Source: Nitrospirota bacterium
Lineage (GTDB): Bacteria > Nitrospirota > Nitrospiria > 2-01-FULL-66-17
Length of the DNA stretch: 62,500 bases
NCBI GenBank assembly: GCA_040757335.1
Contig: JBFLXB010000014.1
Location: 1-62,500, forward strand
Direction of reading: 5' to 3'
Numbering within the stretch: the first letter of the stretch is position 1; every line of letters begins with the position of its first letter. This document shows positions 39,846-47,935 of this stretch, in pieces. The notes under the pieces are model-generated. The model worked only from the letters and a program-made list of their open reading frames with translations, was not told where the DNA came from and did no database searches. The translations under genes and the position numbers were made by a program.

Positions 39846-40805
39846 CTAACAACGCTTCCCCTTTTCTTGTCCCTCGATGCACTTCAGCACGTCCAGCGCC
39901 ACCCGCAATGCCTCGCGGCCCTCGCGACCCGAGACCAGCGGCGGCTGCCGCGTGGCCACGCAGTCCAGAAACGCCGCCAATTGCATCTTGAGCGGCTCCT
40001 CTTTCTCGATCTCCAACGTCTGCACCTCGATCGGGGGCAAGCCCGGCGCGGTCGGCGCGTCCACGCGGCGAGCCATCACGACCTCCTGCTTCTGGTAGTC
40101 GAGCGAAAAGTAGGCGTCGGGTTGGAAGATTCTGAGTTTGCGCATCGGGTCCTTGGAGACCCGGCTCGCGGTGATGTTCGCCACGCACCCGTCCGCGAAC
40201 TCCAGCCGCGTGTTGGCGATGTCGATGTTCGGGGTCAGTACCGGCACGCCGACCGCCCGGATCTCGGTGATCGGGGAGCGCACCAAGCTCAAGATGATGT
40301 CCAGGTCGTGGATCATCAGGTCCAAGATCACGTGCACGTCGGTGCCCCGTCCCACGAACGGCCCCAATCGATGCGATTCGATGAAGCGGGGCGCGACCAG
40401 CCTCGCCACCAGCGCCCGCACCGCGCCGTTGAAGCGCTCCAGGTGTCCGATCTGGATGATCCGTTGTTTGGACTCGGCGAGCGCGATGAGGCGGTCGGCC
40501 TCGTCGAGCGTGACGGTCATGGGTTTTTCCAGCAACACGTCCAGCCCGGCGGCCAGGCAGGCCGCGGTCACGTCGTGGTGCAGGCTGGTGGGGACCACCA
40601 CGCTCACCGCGTTCACGTGCGGCAGCAGCTCGCGGTAGTCGGTGAACGCGCGAGCCCCGGTCGCCGCGGCCACTTCGCGGGCTCGCCCGGCTTCTACGTC
40701 AGCCACGCCGACCAACTCGGCTTCCGGCAACTCGGCGTACAACCGCGCGTGGTGGCGGCCCAGATACCCGACTCCGATCACGCCGACCTTGACGCGCTCA
40801 GCCAT
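39846..40805 (-). CDS. Gfo/Idh/MocA family oxidoreductase in the lpx operon
   Basis: The 319-residue product starts at ATG 40803-40805, overlapping the lpxI stop by 8 nt. It has the Rossmann motif VGVIGVGYLGRHHARLY at the start, EKPMTVTLDEAD near 93-104 (the conserved EKP) and MIHDLDIILSLV near 175. The nearest described function in such a position is GnnA, which oxidises C3 of UDP-GlcNAc before GnnB aminates it to make amide-linked lipid A. No gnnB aminotransferase is in this window, so the assignment is only a suggestion. This gene is regularly found between lpxI and lpxB in related lineages. Confidence 0.87.
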   Translation of the reverse strand: MAERVKVGVIGVGYLGRHHARLYAELPEAELVGVADVEAGRAREVAAATGARAFTDYRELLPHVNAVSVVVPTSLHHDVTAACLAAGLDVLLEKPMTVTLDEADRLIALAESKQRIIQIGHLERFNGAVRALVARLVAPRFIESHRLGPFVGRGTDVHVILDLMIHDLDIILSLVRSPITEIRAVGVPVLTPNIDIANTRLEFADGCVANITASRVSKDPMRKLRIFQPDAYFSLDYQKQEVVMARRVDAPTAPGLPPIEVQTLEIEKEEPLKMQLAAFLDCVATRQPPLVSGREGREALRVALDVLKCIEGQEKGKRC

Positions 40806-41643
40806 GAGAGTCCCCTGGGACTTCATCTCCCGTAATGCCCACCACCGAGATCCCAGCCTTGCGAGCCGCTTCCAGCAGGTCGGCCTTGTCGAGCATCAGG
40901 GTTTTTCCCGCCTCGACGGCCAGCACCGCGGCGCCGACTTCCTGCATCGACGCGATCGTGTTGGGCCCCACCGCCGGAATGTCGAACCGCAAATCCTGCT
41001 CCGGTTTGGCCATCTTGACCACCACGGCGCCCCCGTGGGCCAGACGGCCGCCGCGGCGGATCGCCTCGTCCGTGCCCTCGATCGCCTCCACCGCCAACAC
41101 GGTACGGTTCTTCACGACCACGCACTGCCCGATTTCGAGGCGGCCCACCGTCCGCACCATCTCCGCGCCGAAGCGCACGTCCTCCCACTGCTCACGGGAG
41201 GGCGCGGTGGTCAACACCCCCGCCTCCGCGATCAAACTCGGCAGATACCGGGTCGCGTCGCCGACCGTGATCCCTTCCGACTCCAGCTCGTCCGCCACGG
41301 CCCGCAACAACACATCGTCTTTCAAATGGCGCAGGCGCGCCAGCACCTTGACCGCGCGCCAATCCGGGCGATATTCCGTGAACATGCGGGTCTTTTTGAT
41401 CCCGCCCGCCATCACCACCGTCTCCACTCCGGCGGACTTGAAGTGTTCGATCATGTGGCCGAGCTGGCCGACTTTGATCCACCGCACGTCGTCGACGTGC
41501 TGATCCAGGACGTCGGGCGTTTCACCGCGATGCGCCACCGCGGTGACGGCGAACCCGGCTTGTTTGGCCGCGTCCGCAAACAGCACCGGGAACCGGCCGT
41601 TGCCCGCGATCAGCCCCAGCTTCCGCAAGGGCGGCCCGCTCAC
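40798..41643 (-). CDS. lpxI: UDP-2,3-diacylglucosamine diphosphatase, LpxI type
   Basis: The 281-residue product is the DUF1009/LpxI family: KLGLIAGNGRFPVLFADAA at the start, GGIKKTRMF near 80-88, and in the C-terminal domain VVVKMAKPEQDLRFDIPAVGPNTI near 215-238. It hydrolyses UDP-2,3-diacylglucosamine to lipid X, replacing LpxH. Use of LpxI is common outside gamma- and betaproteobacteria. Start GTG 41641-41643 overlaps the lpxA stop as GTGA. Catalytic residues are not certain from sequence here. Confidence 0.93.
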   Translation of the reverse strand: MSGPPLRKLGLIAGNGRFPVLFADAAKQAGFAVTAVAHRGETPDVLDQHVDDVRWIKVGQLGHMIEHFKSAGVETVVMAGGIKKTRMFTEYRPDWRAVKVLARLRHLKDDVLLRAVADELESEGITVGDATRYLPSLIAEAGVLTTAPSREQWEDVRFGAEMVRTVGRLEIGQCVVVKNRTVLAVEAIEGTDEAIRRGGRLAHGGAVVVKMAKPEQDLRFDIPAVGPNTIASMQEVGAAVLAVEAGKTLMLDKADLLEAARKAGISVVGITGDEVPGDSHG

Positions 41644-42413
41644 CGGGAGATTCCGCGTTCCGACGTCTCGACGAACGCGACGAGTTGTTCCACGTCGGGC
41701 TGTCCGGGCAGTTCCTCGCGGACTTTCTTACTGGCTTCCTTGAGAGGGAGATGGGAGCCGAATAACAGCCGATACGCCTTCTTGAGCGCGCTGATGCGTT
41801 CCTCCGAAAACCCGTTCCGCTTCAAGCCGACGAGGTTCAGGCCGTAGAGCTTCACGCGGTTGCCGACCGCGGACACGAACGGCGGCACGTCCTGCGCCAC
41901 CGCGGAGCAGCCGCCGATCATCGCGTAGGCGCCGATCCGAACGAACTGGTGCACGCCGGTCAATCCACCCAGCACCGCGTGGTCGCCGATCTCGATGTGG
42001 CCCGCCAAGGTGGCGGCGTTCGCCATGATCACGTGGTTGCCGACCGTGCAGTCGTGGGCCACGTGCACGTAGGCCATGAGAAAATTGTCATTCCCGATGC
42101 GGGTCACGCCGCCGCCGTGGTGCGTCGCGCGGTTGAGGGTCACGAACTCGCGAAACGTGTTTCGGTTGCCGATGACGAGCCGACTCTCCTCGCCCGCGAA
42201 CTTGAGGTCCTGGGGCGGCGTGCCGGCCGACACAAAGTGGGAAAACACGCAGCCTTCGCCGATATCCGTCCACCCTTCGATCACGCAGTGCGCGCCGATC
42301 TGGGTGCCGGCGCCGATCGTCACGTGTTCGCCGATCACGGAGTACGGGCCGATCGTGACATCGGGCGCCAGCCGCGCCCCGGGATGGATCACGGCCGTGG
42401 GGTGCCGGCTCAC
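41640..42413 (-). CDS. lpxA: UDP-N-acetylglucosamine acyltransferase
   Basis: The 257-residue product starts at GTG 42411-42413 in a GTGA overlap with fabZ; extra open frame upstream is shadow. It shows the left-handed beta-helix hexapeptide pattern (IHPGARLAPDVTIGPYSVI ...), FREFVTLNRAT near 88-98, the catalytic-histidine region YVHVAHDCTVG near 120-130 and GLKRNGFSEE near the C-terminal domain. It adds the first acyl chain to UDP-GlcNAc. Length is typical. Whether it uses O- or N-linked acceptors cannot be read directly. Confidence 0.95.
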   Translation of the reverse strand: MSRHPTAVIHPGARLAPDVTIGPYSVIGEHVTIGAGTQIGAHCVIEGWTDIGEGCVFSHFVSAGTPPQDLKFAGEESRLVIGNRNTFREFVTLNRATHHGGGVTRIGNDNFLMAYVHVAHDCTVGNHVIMANAATLAGHIEIGDHAVLGGLTGVHQFVRIGAYAMIGGCSAVAQDVPPFVSAVGNRVKLYGLNLVGLKRNGFSEERISALKKAYRLLFGSHLPLKEASKKVREELPGQPDVEQLVAFVETSERGISR

Positions 42414-42847
42414 GACGCCTCCCGCGGGGCGATCATGGCTTTGAATTCCATCTCGCACACCAAGGCGTCGTCGACGTACGCTTCCCCGCGCAGGCGCCAA
42501 TAGGGATCGCGCCGCTGCAGCACCTTGACCTCCATGCGCAGTTGATCCCCGGGGATCACGGGTTTGCGGAACTTGGCGTTGTCGATGGCCAGGAAGATGA
42601 CCAACTGGTTGTCCGCGTCCCTGGTGGTCTGAAACGCGAGAATTCCCCCGACCTGGGCCAGAGCCTCCAGCACCAGCACGCCCGGCATGATCGGCTTTCC
42701 CGGGAAGTGCCCCTGGAAAAACGGTTCGTTGACCGTGACGTTCTTGATCGCCACGGCCTTGCCTTCTTCCACCGACAACACCCGGTCCACCAGCAGGAAC
42801 GGGTATCGGTGAGGCAGGCACTTTAAAATCGCGTCGGCATCGAGCAT
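42410..42847 (-). CDS. fabZ: 3-hydroxyacyl-ACP dehydratase
   Basis: The 145-residue hot-dog-fold enzyme starts [17 protein letters not shown] and has the catalytic pair H47 ([13 protein letters not shown]) and E61 (LVLEALAQ). It dehydrates 3-hydroxyacyl-ACP and competes with LpxA for the same substrate pool. A TTCAA-repeat tract is just upstream, between it and lpxD. The 4 nt overlap with lpxA gives a fixed ratio of synthesis. Confidence 0.95.
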   Translation of the reverse strand: MLDADAILKCLPHRYPFLLVDRVLSVEEGKAVAIKNVTVNEPFFQGHFPGKPIMPGVLVLEALAQVGGILAFQTTRDADNQLVIFLAIDNAKFRKPVIPGDQLRMEVKVLQRRDPYWRLRGEAYVDDALVCEMEFKAMIAPREAS

Positions 42848-42860
42848 GGGGACCCCAAAG

Positions 42861-42942
42861 AGTTCAACAGTTCAAGAGTTCAAGAGTTCAAGAGTTCAAA
42901 GGTTCAAGTTGAACGATTTGAACCACTTGAATCCTTTGAACG
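42861..42942. repeat. TTCAA-type tandem microsatellite with inverted TTGAA units
   Basis: AGTTCAAG-type units repeat about five times (42861-42908) and are followed by TTGAAC/TTGAATC units in inverted orientation (to about 42942), so the tract can fold back. It fills the lpxD/fabZ gap and also codes for the last dozen residues of LpxD (KDSSGSNRST). Slippage here could change the length of the LpxD tail. Confidence 0.8.
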
Positions 42943-43992
42943 CACTTTATTCCCTTCCAACCGTTTCTCCAATTCCGCCACACGCGCTTCAAGCTTTTTG
43001 ATCGTGCGCCGCATCTCCGGGAGCAGGGGCAACGTGGCTTGGACGCGAAGCCAGGTGGGGTGTGGCATCGCATACGTGCCCGAGACCACTTGTCCCGCCT
43101 CCACGTCCGCGATGACCCCCCCCTGTGCGCCCACCATCACGCCGTCGCCGATCCTGAGGTGGCCGGTGACGCCGACTTGCCCGGCGAGCACCACGCCTCG
43201 GCCCAGCTCCGTGCTCCCTGAAATCCCGACCTGGGCGACCAGCAAACAATCTTCGCCGACCACGACATTGTGCGCGATGTGCACCAGGTTGTCGACCTTG
43301 GTCCCGCGCTTGATTCGCGTGGCCCCGAGCGCCGCCCGATCAACGCACACGTTGGCGCCGAGTTCCACGTCGTCCTCGATCACCGCGCTGCCGACTTGGA
43401 GGATCTTCTCGTGTCGGCCGTCGCGGGTGGCGAACCCGAACCCGTCGCTGCCGATCACCACGCCGCTGTGCAGCACGACGCGTCGCCCGATCGTGCACCC
43501 GTCGCGGATCGTGACGTTGGGATGCACGAGCGTGTCGTCGCCGATGGTCACGTCGTCTCCGATCACCGTGCCGGCCAGCAGGGTGACGCGATCCCCGATG
43601 CGCGTCCGACGCCCGATACTGACGAAGGGCCCGATCGTGGGATCCGCCCCGATCACCGCGTCCGCCGCAATCACGGCCTGGGCGCTGGTGCCTCCGCTGC
43701 GGTACGGCTGCTGGTGAAACCAGCGGACGATGCGACTGAACGCATAGTAGGGATCGGCCACCTCGATCCGCGCCAGCCCCGTGCTCGGATGCTCCGGCGC
43801 GATCACCACCGCGGACGCCCGGGTGCGCGACAGTTCGTGGACGTAGCGCGGGTTGGCGAGAAACGTGACCTGGCCGGCCGCGGCCTCGCGAATGCCCGCC
43901 ACGCCGGTAATCGGACAATCGTCACCCTTGAGCGCGCCGCCGACGTGGGCCGCGAGCTCGGAGAGGAGCGTGGTTTTGGGTGGCACTGACAT
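42904..43992 (-). CDS. lpxD: UDP-3-O-(3-hydroxyacyl)glucosamine N-acyltransferase
   Basis: The 362-residue protein has an N-terminal uridine-binding domain (about 1-105), then hexapeptide repeats from IAADAVIGADPTIGPF to about residue 305, with the catalytic histidine region VHIAHNVVVGEDC near 242-254, and a C-terminal helix (LPEMRRTIKKLEARVAELEKRL). It adds the second acyl chain of lipid A. The final residues come from a TTCAA repeat tract, so the natural end may be at about residue 348. Confidence 0.95.
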   Translation of the reverse strand: MSVPPKTTLLSELAAHVGGALKGDDCPITGVAGIREAAAGQVTFLANPRYVHELSRTRASAVVIAPEHPSTGLARIEVADPYYAFSRIVRWFHQQPYRSGGTSAQAVIAADAVIGADPTIGPFVSIGRRTRIGDRVTLLAGTVIGDDVTIGDDTLVHPNVTIRDGCTIGRRVVLHSGVVIGSDGFGFATRDGRHEKILQVGSAVIEDDVELGANVCVDRAALGATRIKRGTKVDNLVHIAHNVVVGEDCLLVAQVGISGSTELGRGVVLAGQVGVTGHLRIGDGVMVGAQGGVIADVEAGQVVSGTYAMPHPTWLRVQATLPLLPEMRRTIKKLEARVAELEKRLEGNKVRSKDSSGSNRST

Positions 43993-43997
43993 GATCT

Positions 43998-44097
43998 GTT
44001 GGCCGGTGGCCGGTTAGCCGGTTAGCCGGTCAAACATCGTGTCCTCGTTGACCTGTGCTCCGACCGGCGCACTGGCCAACCGGCCAACCGGCGAACC
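43998..44097. repeat. GGCCGGTTAGCCGG inverted repeats between ompH and lpxD
   Basis: A block of GGCCGGTGGCCGGTTAGCC units (to 44030) faces CCGGCCAACCGGCGAACC units (44073-44097) in inverted order, so the intergenic RNA can form a long stem with a loop of about 43 nt. It starts five bases after the lpxD coding start region and ends at the ompH stop. Possible attenuation or mRNA-processing site. Confidence 0.6.
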
Positions 44098-44098
44098 G

Positions 44099-44668
44099 TC
44101 ACTTGACCTCCTTGTCCAACTCGGCCAAGACCTTGTCGGTGATCGAGAGCGACTCCTTCGCATACAGCACCGCCGCCAGGTCCGCCGGCCCGCCCGCACC
44201 CTTGTCGAACACCATGGTGTAGCCGTCCCGTTCAGCCACTTTTTTCACCACTCCCTGCAGCTGCAGGTGAAAGTCGTTGAGCACCTCGGCTTTCTTGTCC
44301 TGGATCTCGCGGTTGAGATCCGTGGCCTTCTTTTGATAGGCGATCAGCTTACGCTGGAGGTCCTCCTGCTTGGCCTTTTTCGCCTCGGGGCTCAGCACGC
44401 TTTCCTGTTTCACCAGGCTGTCTTCGAGCTCTTTGATCTCCGTCTCCTCCAGATCGATGATCTTTTGCCGGCTTTTGACGAATTCCTCCAACAGCCCCTT
44501 GGCCTTTTTCCCCACCTTGGACTGGTCGAAGACCTTCTGGGTATCGATGTACCCAAACTTGGGGCCCTCCGCGGATTGCGCCCACGCCGGGACCGCCATA
44601 CTGACCGCCGCCAGGCCGATCATCAATCCCCGCGCGCCGCTCGCGCGGATTCGTCGTCCCACCATCAC
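44099..44668 (-). CDS. ompH: OmpH/Skp-like periplasmic chaperone
   Basis: The product (189 residues from GTG 44668, or 188 from ATG 44665) has a cleavable signal peptide ending near VPAWA-QS, then FGYIDTQKVFDQSKVGKKA and a long charged coiled-coil region (about 50-150), as in Skp. The protein escorts unfolded outer-membrane proteins in the periplasm. A GAGGAGG ribosome site is six bases before the GTG, slightly favouring that start. It is next to bamA as usual (14 nt gap). Confidence 0.9.
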   Translation of the reverse strand: MMVGRRIRASGARGLMIGLAAVSMAVPAWAQSAEGPKFGYIDTQKVFDQSKVGKKAKGLLEEFVKSRQKIIDLEETEIKELEDSLVKQESVLSPEAKKAKQEDLQRKLIAYQKKATDLNREIQDKKAEVLNDFHLQLQGVVKKVAERDGYTMVFDKGAGGPADLAAVLYAKESLSITDKVLAELDKEVK

Positions 44669-44682
44669 CGTTCGCCTCCTCG

Positions 44683-47118
44683 TTAAAACACCGTGCCGAT
44701 CGTAAACTCCGGGAACGCCCCGGTCTTCTCCCCCGGCTGGGCGTCGAGATTATACCCCCATTCGAGCCGGATCGGCCCGATCGGGAGCAGCATGCGGATG
44801 CCGAAGCCGGCGCTGTAGCGCAATTCGCGGATCCGCAACGGCTCGCCGCTGGTCATCGGGACGCCGTCGGGGCCCACCAGCACTACGGGATTGCCGTTTT
44901 GATCGATGACATACCGCCCCTGATCGTCGAACGACCGGCCCGCGTCGAAAAAGATCACGCCCTTCATCTTGGCGTCCGGGATCAACGGAAAGGTGTACTC
45001 CGCGTTGAAGATCAGCTCTTTGTTGCCGCCGAAAATTTCCCCGGTAAACGGATCCACCCGCCCGGCCTTGCCGTAGTCGAACCCGCGCACGGTGTTGATC
45101 CCCCCCACGATGAAGCGTTCGGCAAAGGGGTACTGGTCGCCGGCGAGGTACCCGAACCGCAGGTGCAACGAAAACACCGTGCTCCAGAACGCGGGGAAAA
45201 ACGCGGCGGAGTCCGTGACGATCCGATAGAACTGGTTGTCGCCCCCGAACGGGCCGCCCGCCAACTCGAGCGACAGCGAGTGGCGCTGGCCCTGCCGCGG
45301 ATCAAAGGCGAAGTCGCGCGTGTCGCGCCCCACCGAAAAGCCGACGCTGCTCGTCGTCACCTTTCCCAGCGCGGCCTCGGCCTGGATGGCCTGCGGCGCG
45401 CTCGATACCAGGAACTCGTCCCCTGGCACCGGATCGATTCCGGTCACCGGATCAGGCGGCGTCGGATCGGCCACCCCGAGCAGCGCCAAGTCATACACCC
45501 GGCTCGTTTCCCGCGTGTACGACACGCCGGCCGAGACGTATTCGCCGAACGCGCGCCTGAGACCCAGGGAGAACCCTGCGCGGGCGTCCTTGTACGTGGT
45601 GTATTGGCGCTCGTTGGAATACAAGTCGATCGTGCCCGAGACCGGTCGGTCCAATAGATACGGTTCCCGGAACGTGAGGGTGTAGTTCGACGTCCGGCGA
45701 CTGCTCTTCTCCATCCGGGCTCGCAGCAACTGACCGCGCCCGAAGAGGTTGCCCTGCTCGATGTTGGCTTGAAAGATCACGCCGTCCACGGAGCTGTACC
45801 CGCCGCCCAGACTGAACGTTCCGGTGGGCTTTTCTTTGACCCGCACGGTGATGTCCATCTGGTCGTCGCCGATGGGATTGGGAAGGATCTCGACGTTCTC
45901 GAAAAAGTTCAGGTTGTTGATCCGCTGGAAGCTGCGTTTCAACGCCGTGGTGTCGACGAGCTCCTGTTCCGCCACCCGCAACTCGCGTCGGATGACCCGG
46001 TCGTACGTCTTTTCGTTGCCTTCGACGGCAATCGTGCGAACCGTCACCGGGCGGCCCTCCCGGATCTCGTAGGTGAGATCGATGGACCGGGAGTCGGGTT
46101 TGGGCACGAACTGCGGACGGATGTCCACGAACGCGTACCCCCGCTCGCCGTAGCGATCCGTCAACCGCGTCATGTCCTGCCGGAGGAGATTCCGCCGGAA
46201 GATATCGCCTTCGTGAAGCGCCAGGCCCGTCAGCAACTCCGGCGTCGAAAACAGGGCGTGACCGGACACCTGGATACGGGCCACGGTGTACTGGTCCCCC
46301 TCCTCCACGGGAAACGTGACTTGGAGGCCCTTGCCCTTCGGGGCCGGGCTGATTTTGGGCGCTCCCACCTGGACCTGCACATATCCCTCGTTCAGGTAAA
46401 AGTCCCGCAACCGCTCGACGTCTTGGTCCAGTTCATCTTGTTTGAAGATCCCGCGACTCGTCACCCAGGAGGTGAGCCAGGAATACGGTCTGGTCGAGAC
46501 CACGGTTCGGAGACGCTTGGACGGGACGTGCGAGTTGCCGGCGAAGGTCACCACCCGGATTTTGGCGCGTTCGCCTTCCTCCACGTAAAACGTGACGGAG
46601 ACCGAGCCGGGCGCCACGGTTTTGGTGACCGGGATGACCCGGGCGTCTCCGTACCCCTCGCTCTGGTAGTAGTGTTGGATCTTGGCGGCTGCCGCGCTCA
46701 CCGCTCGGAGGTCCACGAAGGTCTGCGGGGTCAGGGTGACCTGCTCTTTGAGCTTGTCCTCACTCACCTGGGAATACCCTTCGTACCGGATTTCGGTCAG
46801 GAGGGGCCGCTCGCTGACCACGATGACCAGGTGAACGCCGTCGGCCTCCGGCTCCTGCTCGACCGCAACCTCGTCGAAGTACCCCATCCGGTAGACCGTC
46901 TTGATCGCGTCTCGGATCGCCGCGGGGTCGGCGGTACCGCCCACGGCGAGCGCGCTGCGGCTGATGATGGTGGGGGCTTCGATCGTAGACGCGCCGCGAA
47001 CCGTGACCGACAGGATCCGCGGGCCCTCCGCGAAGGCGACGGCCGCGCTGATCGCCATGAGTCCCCACACGGCCAGTACGGTCGCCGCCCGGACACCCCA
47101 CCCCCGTCGACCCGCCAT
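44683..47118 (-). CDS. bamA: Outer-membrane protein assembly factor BamA
   Basis: The 811-residue protein has a signal peptide (to about AVAFA-EG), five POTRA domains (about 32-430; for example LSVTVRGASTIEAPTI and KKTYDRVIRRELRV-like starts), then a 16-stranded barrel with the conserved VRGF (GINTVRGFDYG) near 680 and terminal phenylalanine (EFTIGTVF). It folds outer-membrane proteins. ATG 47116-47118 lies close behind GGAGG; the TTG one codon ahead is unlikely. A hairpin adjoins the ribosome site (47127-47155). Confidence 0.95.
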   Translation of the reverse strand: MAGRRGWGVRAATVLAVWGLMAISAAVAFAEGPRILSVTVRGASTIEAPTIISRSALAVGGTADPAAIRDAIKTVYRMGYFDEVAVEQEPEADGVHLVIVVSERPLLTEIRYEGYSQVSEDKLKEQVTLTPQTFVDLRAVSAAAAKIQHYYQSEGYGDARVIPVTKTVAPGSVSVTFYVEEGERAKIRVVTFAGNSHVPSKRLRTVVSTRPYSWLTSWVTSRGIFKQDELDQDVERLRDFYLNEGYVQVQVGAPKISPAPKGKGLQVTFPVEEGDQYTVARIQVSGHALFSTPELLTGLALHEGDIFRRNLLRQDMTRLTDRYGERGYAFVDIRPQFVPKPDSRSIDLTYEIREGRPVTVRTIAVEGNEKTYDRVIRRELRVAEQELVDTTALKRSFQRINNLNFFENVEILPNPIGDDQMDITVRVKEKPTGTFSLGGGYSSVDGVIFQANIEQGNLFGRGQLLRARMEKSSRRTSNYTLTFREPYLLDRPVSGTIDLYSNERQYTTYKDARAGFSLGLRRAFGEYVSAGVSYTRETSRVYDLALLGVADPTPPDPVTGIDPVPGDEFLVSSAPQAIQAEAALGKVTTSSVGFSVGRDTRDFAFDPRQGQRHSLSLELAGGPFGGDNQFYRIVTDSAAFFPAFWSTVFSLHLRFGYLAGDQYPFAERFIVGGINTVRGFDYGKAGRVDPFTGEIFGGNKELIFNAEYTFPLIPDAKMKGVIFFDAGRSFDDQGRYVIDQNGNPVVLVGPDGVPMTSGEPLRIRELRYSAGFGIRMLLPIGPIRLEWGYNLDAQPGEKTGAFPEFTIGTVF

Positions 47119-47126
47119 CAACCTCC

Positions 47127-47155
47127 GGGATGTCCCGTCATCGGGACAGCATCCC
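47127..47155 (-). promoter_or_regulatory. Hairpin adjoining the bamA ribosome-binding site
   Basis: On the minus strand GGGAT-(GCT)-GTCCCG pairs with CGGGAC-ATCCC around an ATGA loop, giving 11 base pairs with one bulge. Its 3' side ends one base before the GGAGG of bamA. Such a structure could limit ribosome access to the leader, but no regulator is apparent. Confidence 0.45.
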
Positions 47156-47216
47156 CGGCAGTGACGCCTCCGTCGGCGGTGCGGGCCTCGCAGGACGCTG
47201 AAAAAGTTGAACGGTG

Positions 47217-47343
47217 GGCAGGCTGCTCAAAAAGTTCCGGCTGCAAGGCCGCAGGGAGGAGGAAACCGGAGCGTACTGGGTCGTACGTGAGGATTTCCGA
47301 CGACCGAGAACGCCGCAGACGGACTTTTTCAGCAGCCTGCTAC
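47217..47343. mobile_element. Dispersed inverted-end element of the GCAGGCTGCTGAAAAAG type
   Basis: Left end GGGCAGGCTGCTCAAAAAGTT and right end GACTTTTTCAGCAGCCTGC are inverted repeats with few mismatches; a second, partial left end (CAGGACGCTGAAAAAGTT) precedes at 47191. The centre (GGAGCGTACTGGGTCGTACGTGAGG ... GAACGCCGCAGACGGAC, written here only in part) is close to that of element B at 34415. The right end forms the TAG stop of the gene at 47340. Confidence 0.8.
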
Positions 47344-47666
47344 GCATGCCCTTCTCCCATCTCGGAGTCGTCTCCCTCGACGGCCCCGTACTCCACTTCC
47401 CCGTCGCCAAGCGACGCGTGGAGTTCGGCCACCTCTTCCTGGAGGTCGCCGACGGCGAGCGTGAGTCGTTCGATTTTCTGGATCGCTTCTTTGACTTGGC
47501 CCGCGGTCCGCTCCAGGTCGAGCCGCAGGCCGCGCAGTTCAGCCGCCAGCGCCGTGTTGCGCTGGCGGTCGGCGCTCGCGCGGCCGCGAGGCGGTGTCCA
47601 TGCGCCCGGTTTCGACGGGCCGGAGGGTTTTGCGCCGCGGGGACGGCGGCCGACACGGGATTTCAC
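47340..47666 (-). CDS. Small coiled-coil protein of unknown function
   Basis: The 108-residue protein has a basic, proline/glycine-rich N-terminus (about 1-35) and a coiled coil from about 38 to 90 (ELRGLRLDLERTAGQVKEA ...), then an acidic tail. No known family is recognised. It starts in a 4 nt overlap with the Arg-rich gene upstream, and its TAG stop is contributed by the repeat element 47217-47343, so the original end may be lost. The opposite strand also has an open frame here, but coupling with radC supports this one. Confidence 0.55.
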   Translation of the reverse strand: MKSRVGRRPRGAKPSGPSKPGAWTPPRGRASADRQRNTALAAELRGLRLDLERTAGQVKEAIQKIERLTLAVGDLQEEVAELHASLGDGEVEYGAVEGDDSEMGEGHA

Positions 47667-47935
47667 GATGGGGCAATCTCCTTTCCTGGCCGAGGAAGGC
47701 TCACCTGCGGCCGCGTTCGCGGGTCCGGCTGAAGACCGGCTCGCCCCCCCGCCGTCCGCCGCCGGGTCGAGAGTCGACGGTCTCCCTCCCGCCGCGTGGT
47801 GGTTCGGCGATCCTCAAACGTAATCGGTTTGTCCACGCGCCGACGGTCCATCCCGCTGCGCCGGTGTCGAAGGCGGCGGTCCATGGCCCCACGACGTTCG
47901 CCGCGACGGCGCTCCCCGCCACGCCGATCGCTCAC
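47663..47935 (-). CDS. Small arginine-rich repeat protein of unknown function
   Basis: The 90-residue product is about one third arginine with recurring D/E-RR units (MSDRRGGERRRGERRG, then MDRR, GDRR). It is almost certainly disordered and could bind RNA or DNA; DRR-type stretches also precede PilZ domains, but no PilZ domain follows. It overlaps radC upstream and the coiled-coil gene downstream by 4 nt each, which argues that it is translated. GC-rich composition also makes spurious arginine-rich frames common, so confidence is moderate. Confidence 0.45.
   Translation of the reverse strand: MSDRRGGERRRGERRGAMDRRLRHRRSGMDRRRVDKPITFEDRRTTTRREGDRRLSTRRRTAGGRAGLQPDPRTRPQVSLPRPGKEIAPS

Noticed and set aside
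47214-47732. Plus-strand 172-codon frame opposite the coiled-coil and Arg-rich genes
   Set aside because: It begins inside a dispersed element and lacks a domain; overlap coupling with radC favours the minus strand, though this is the least secure such choice.
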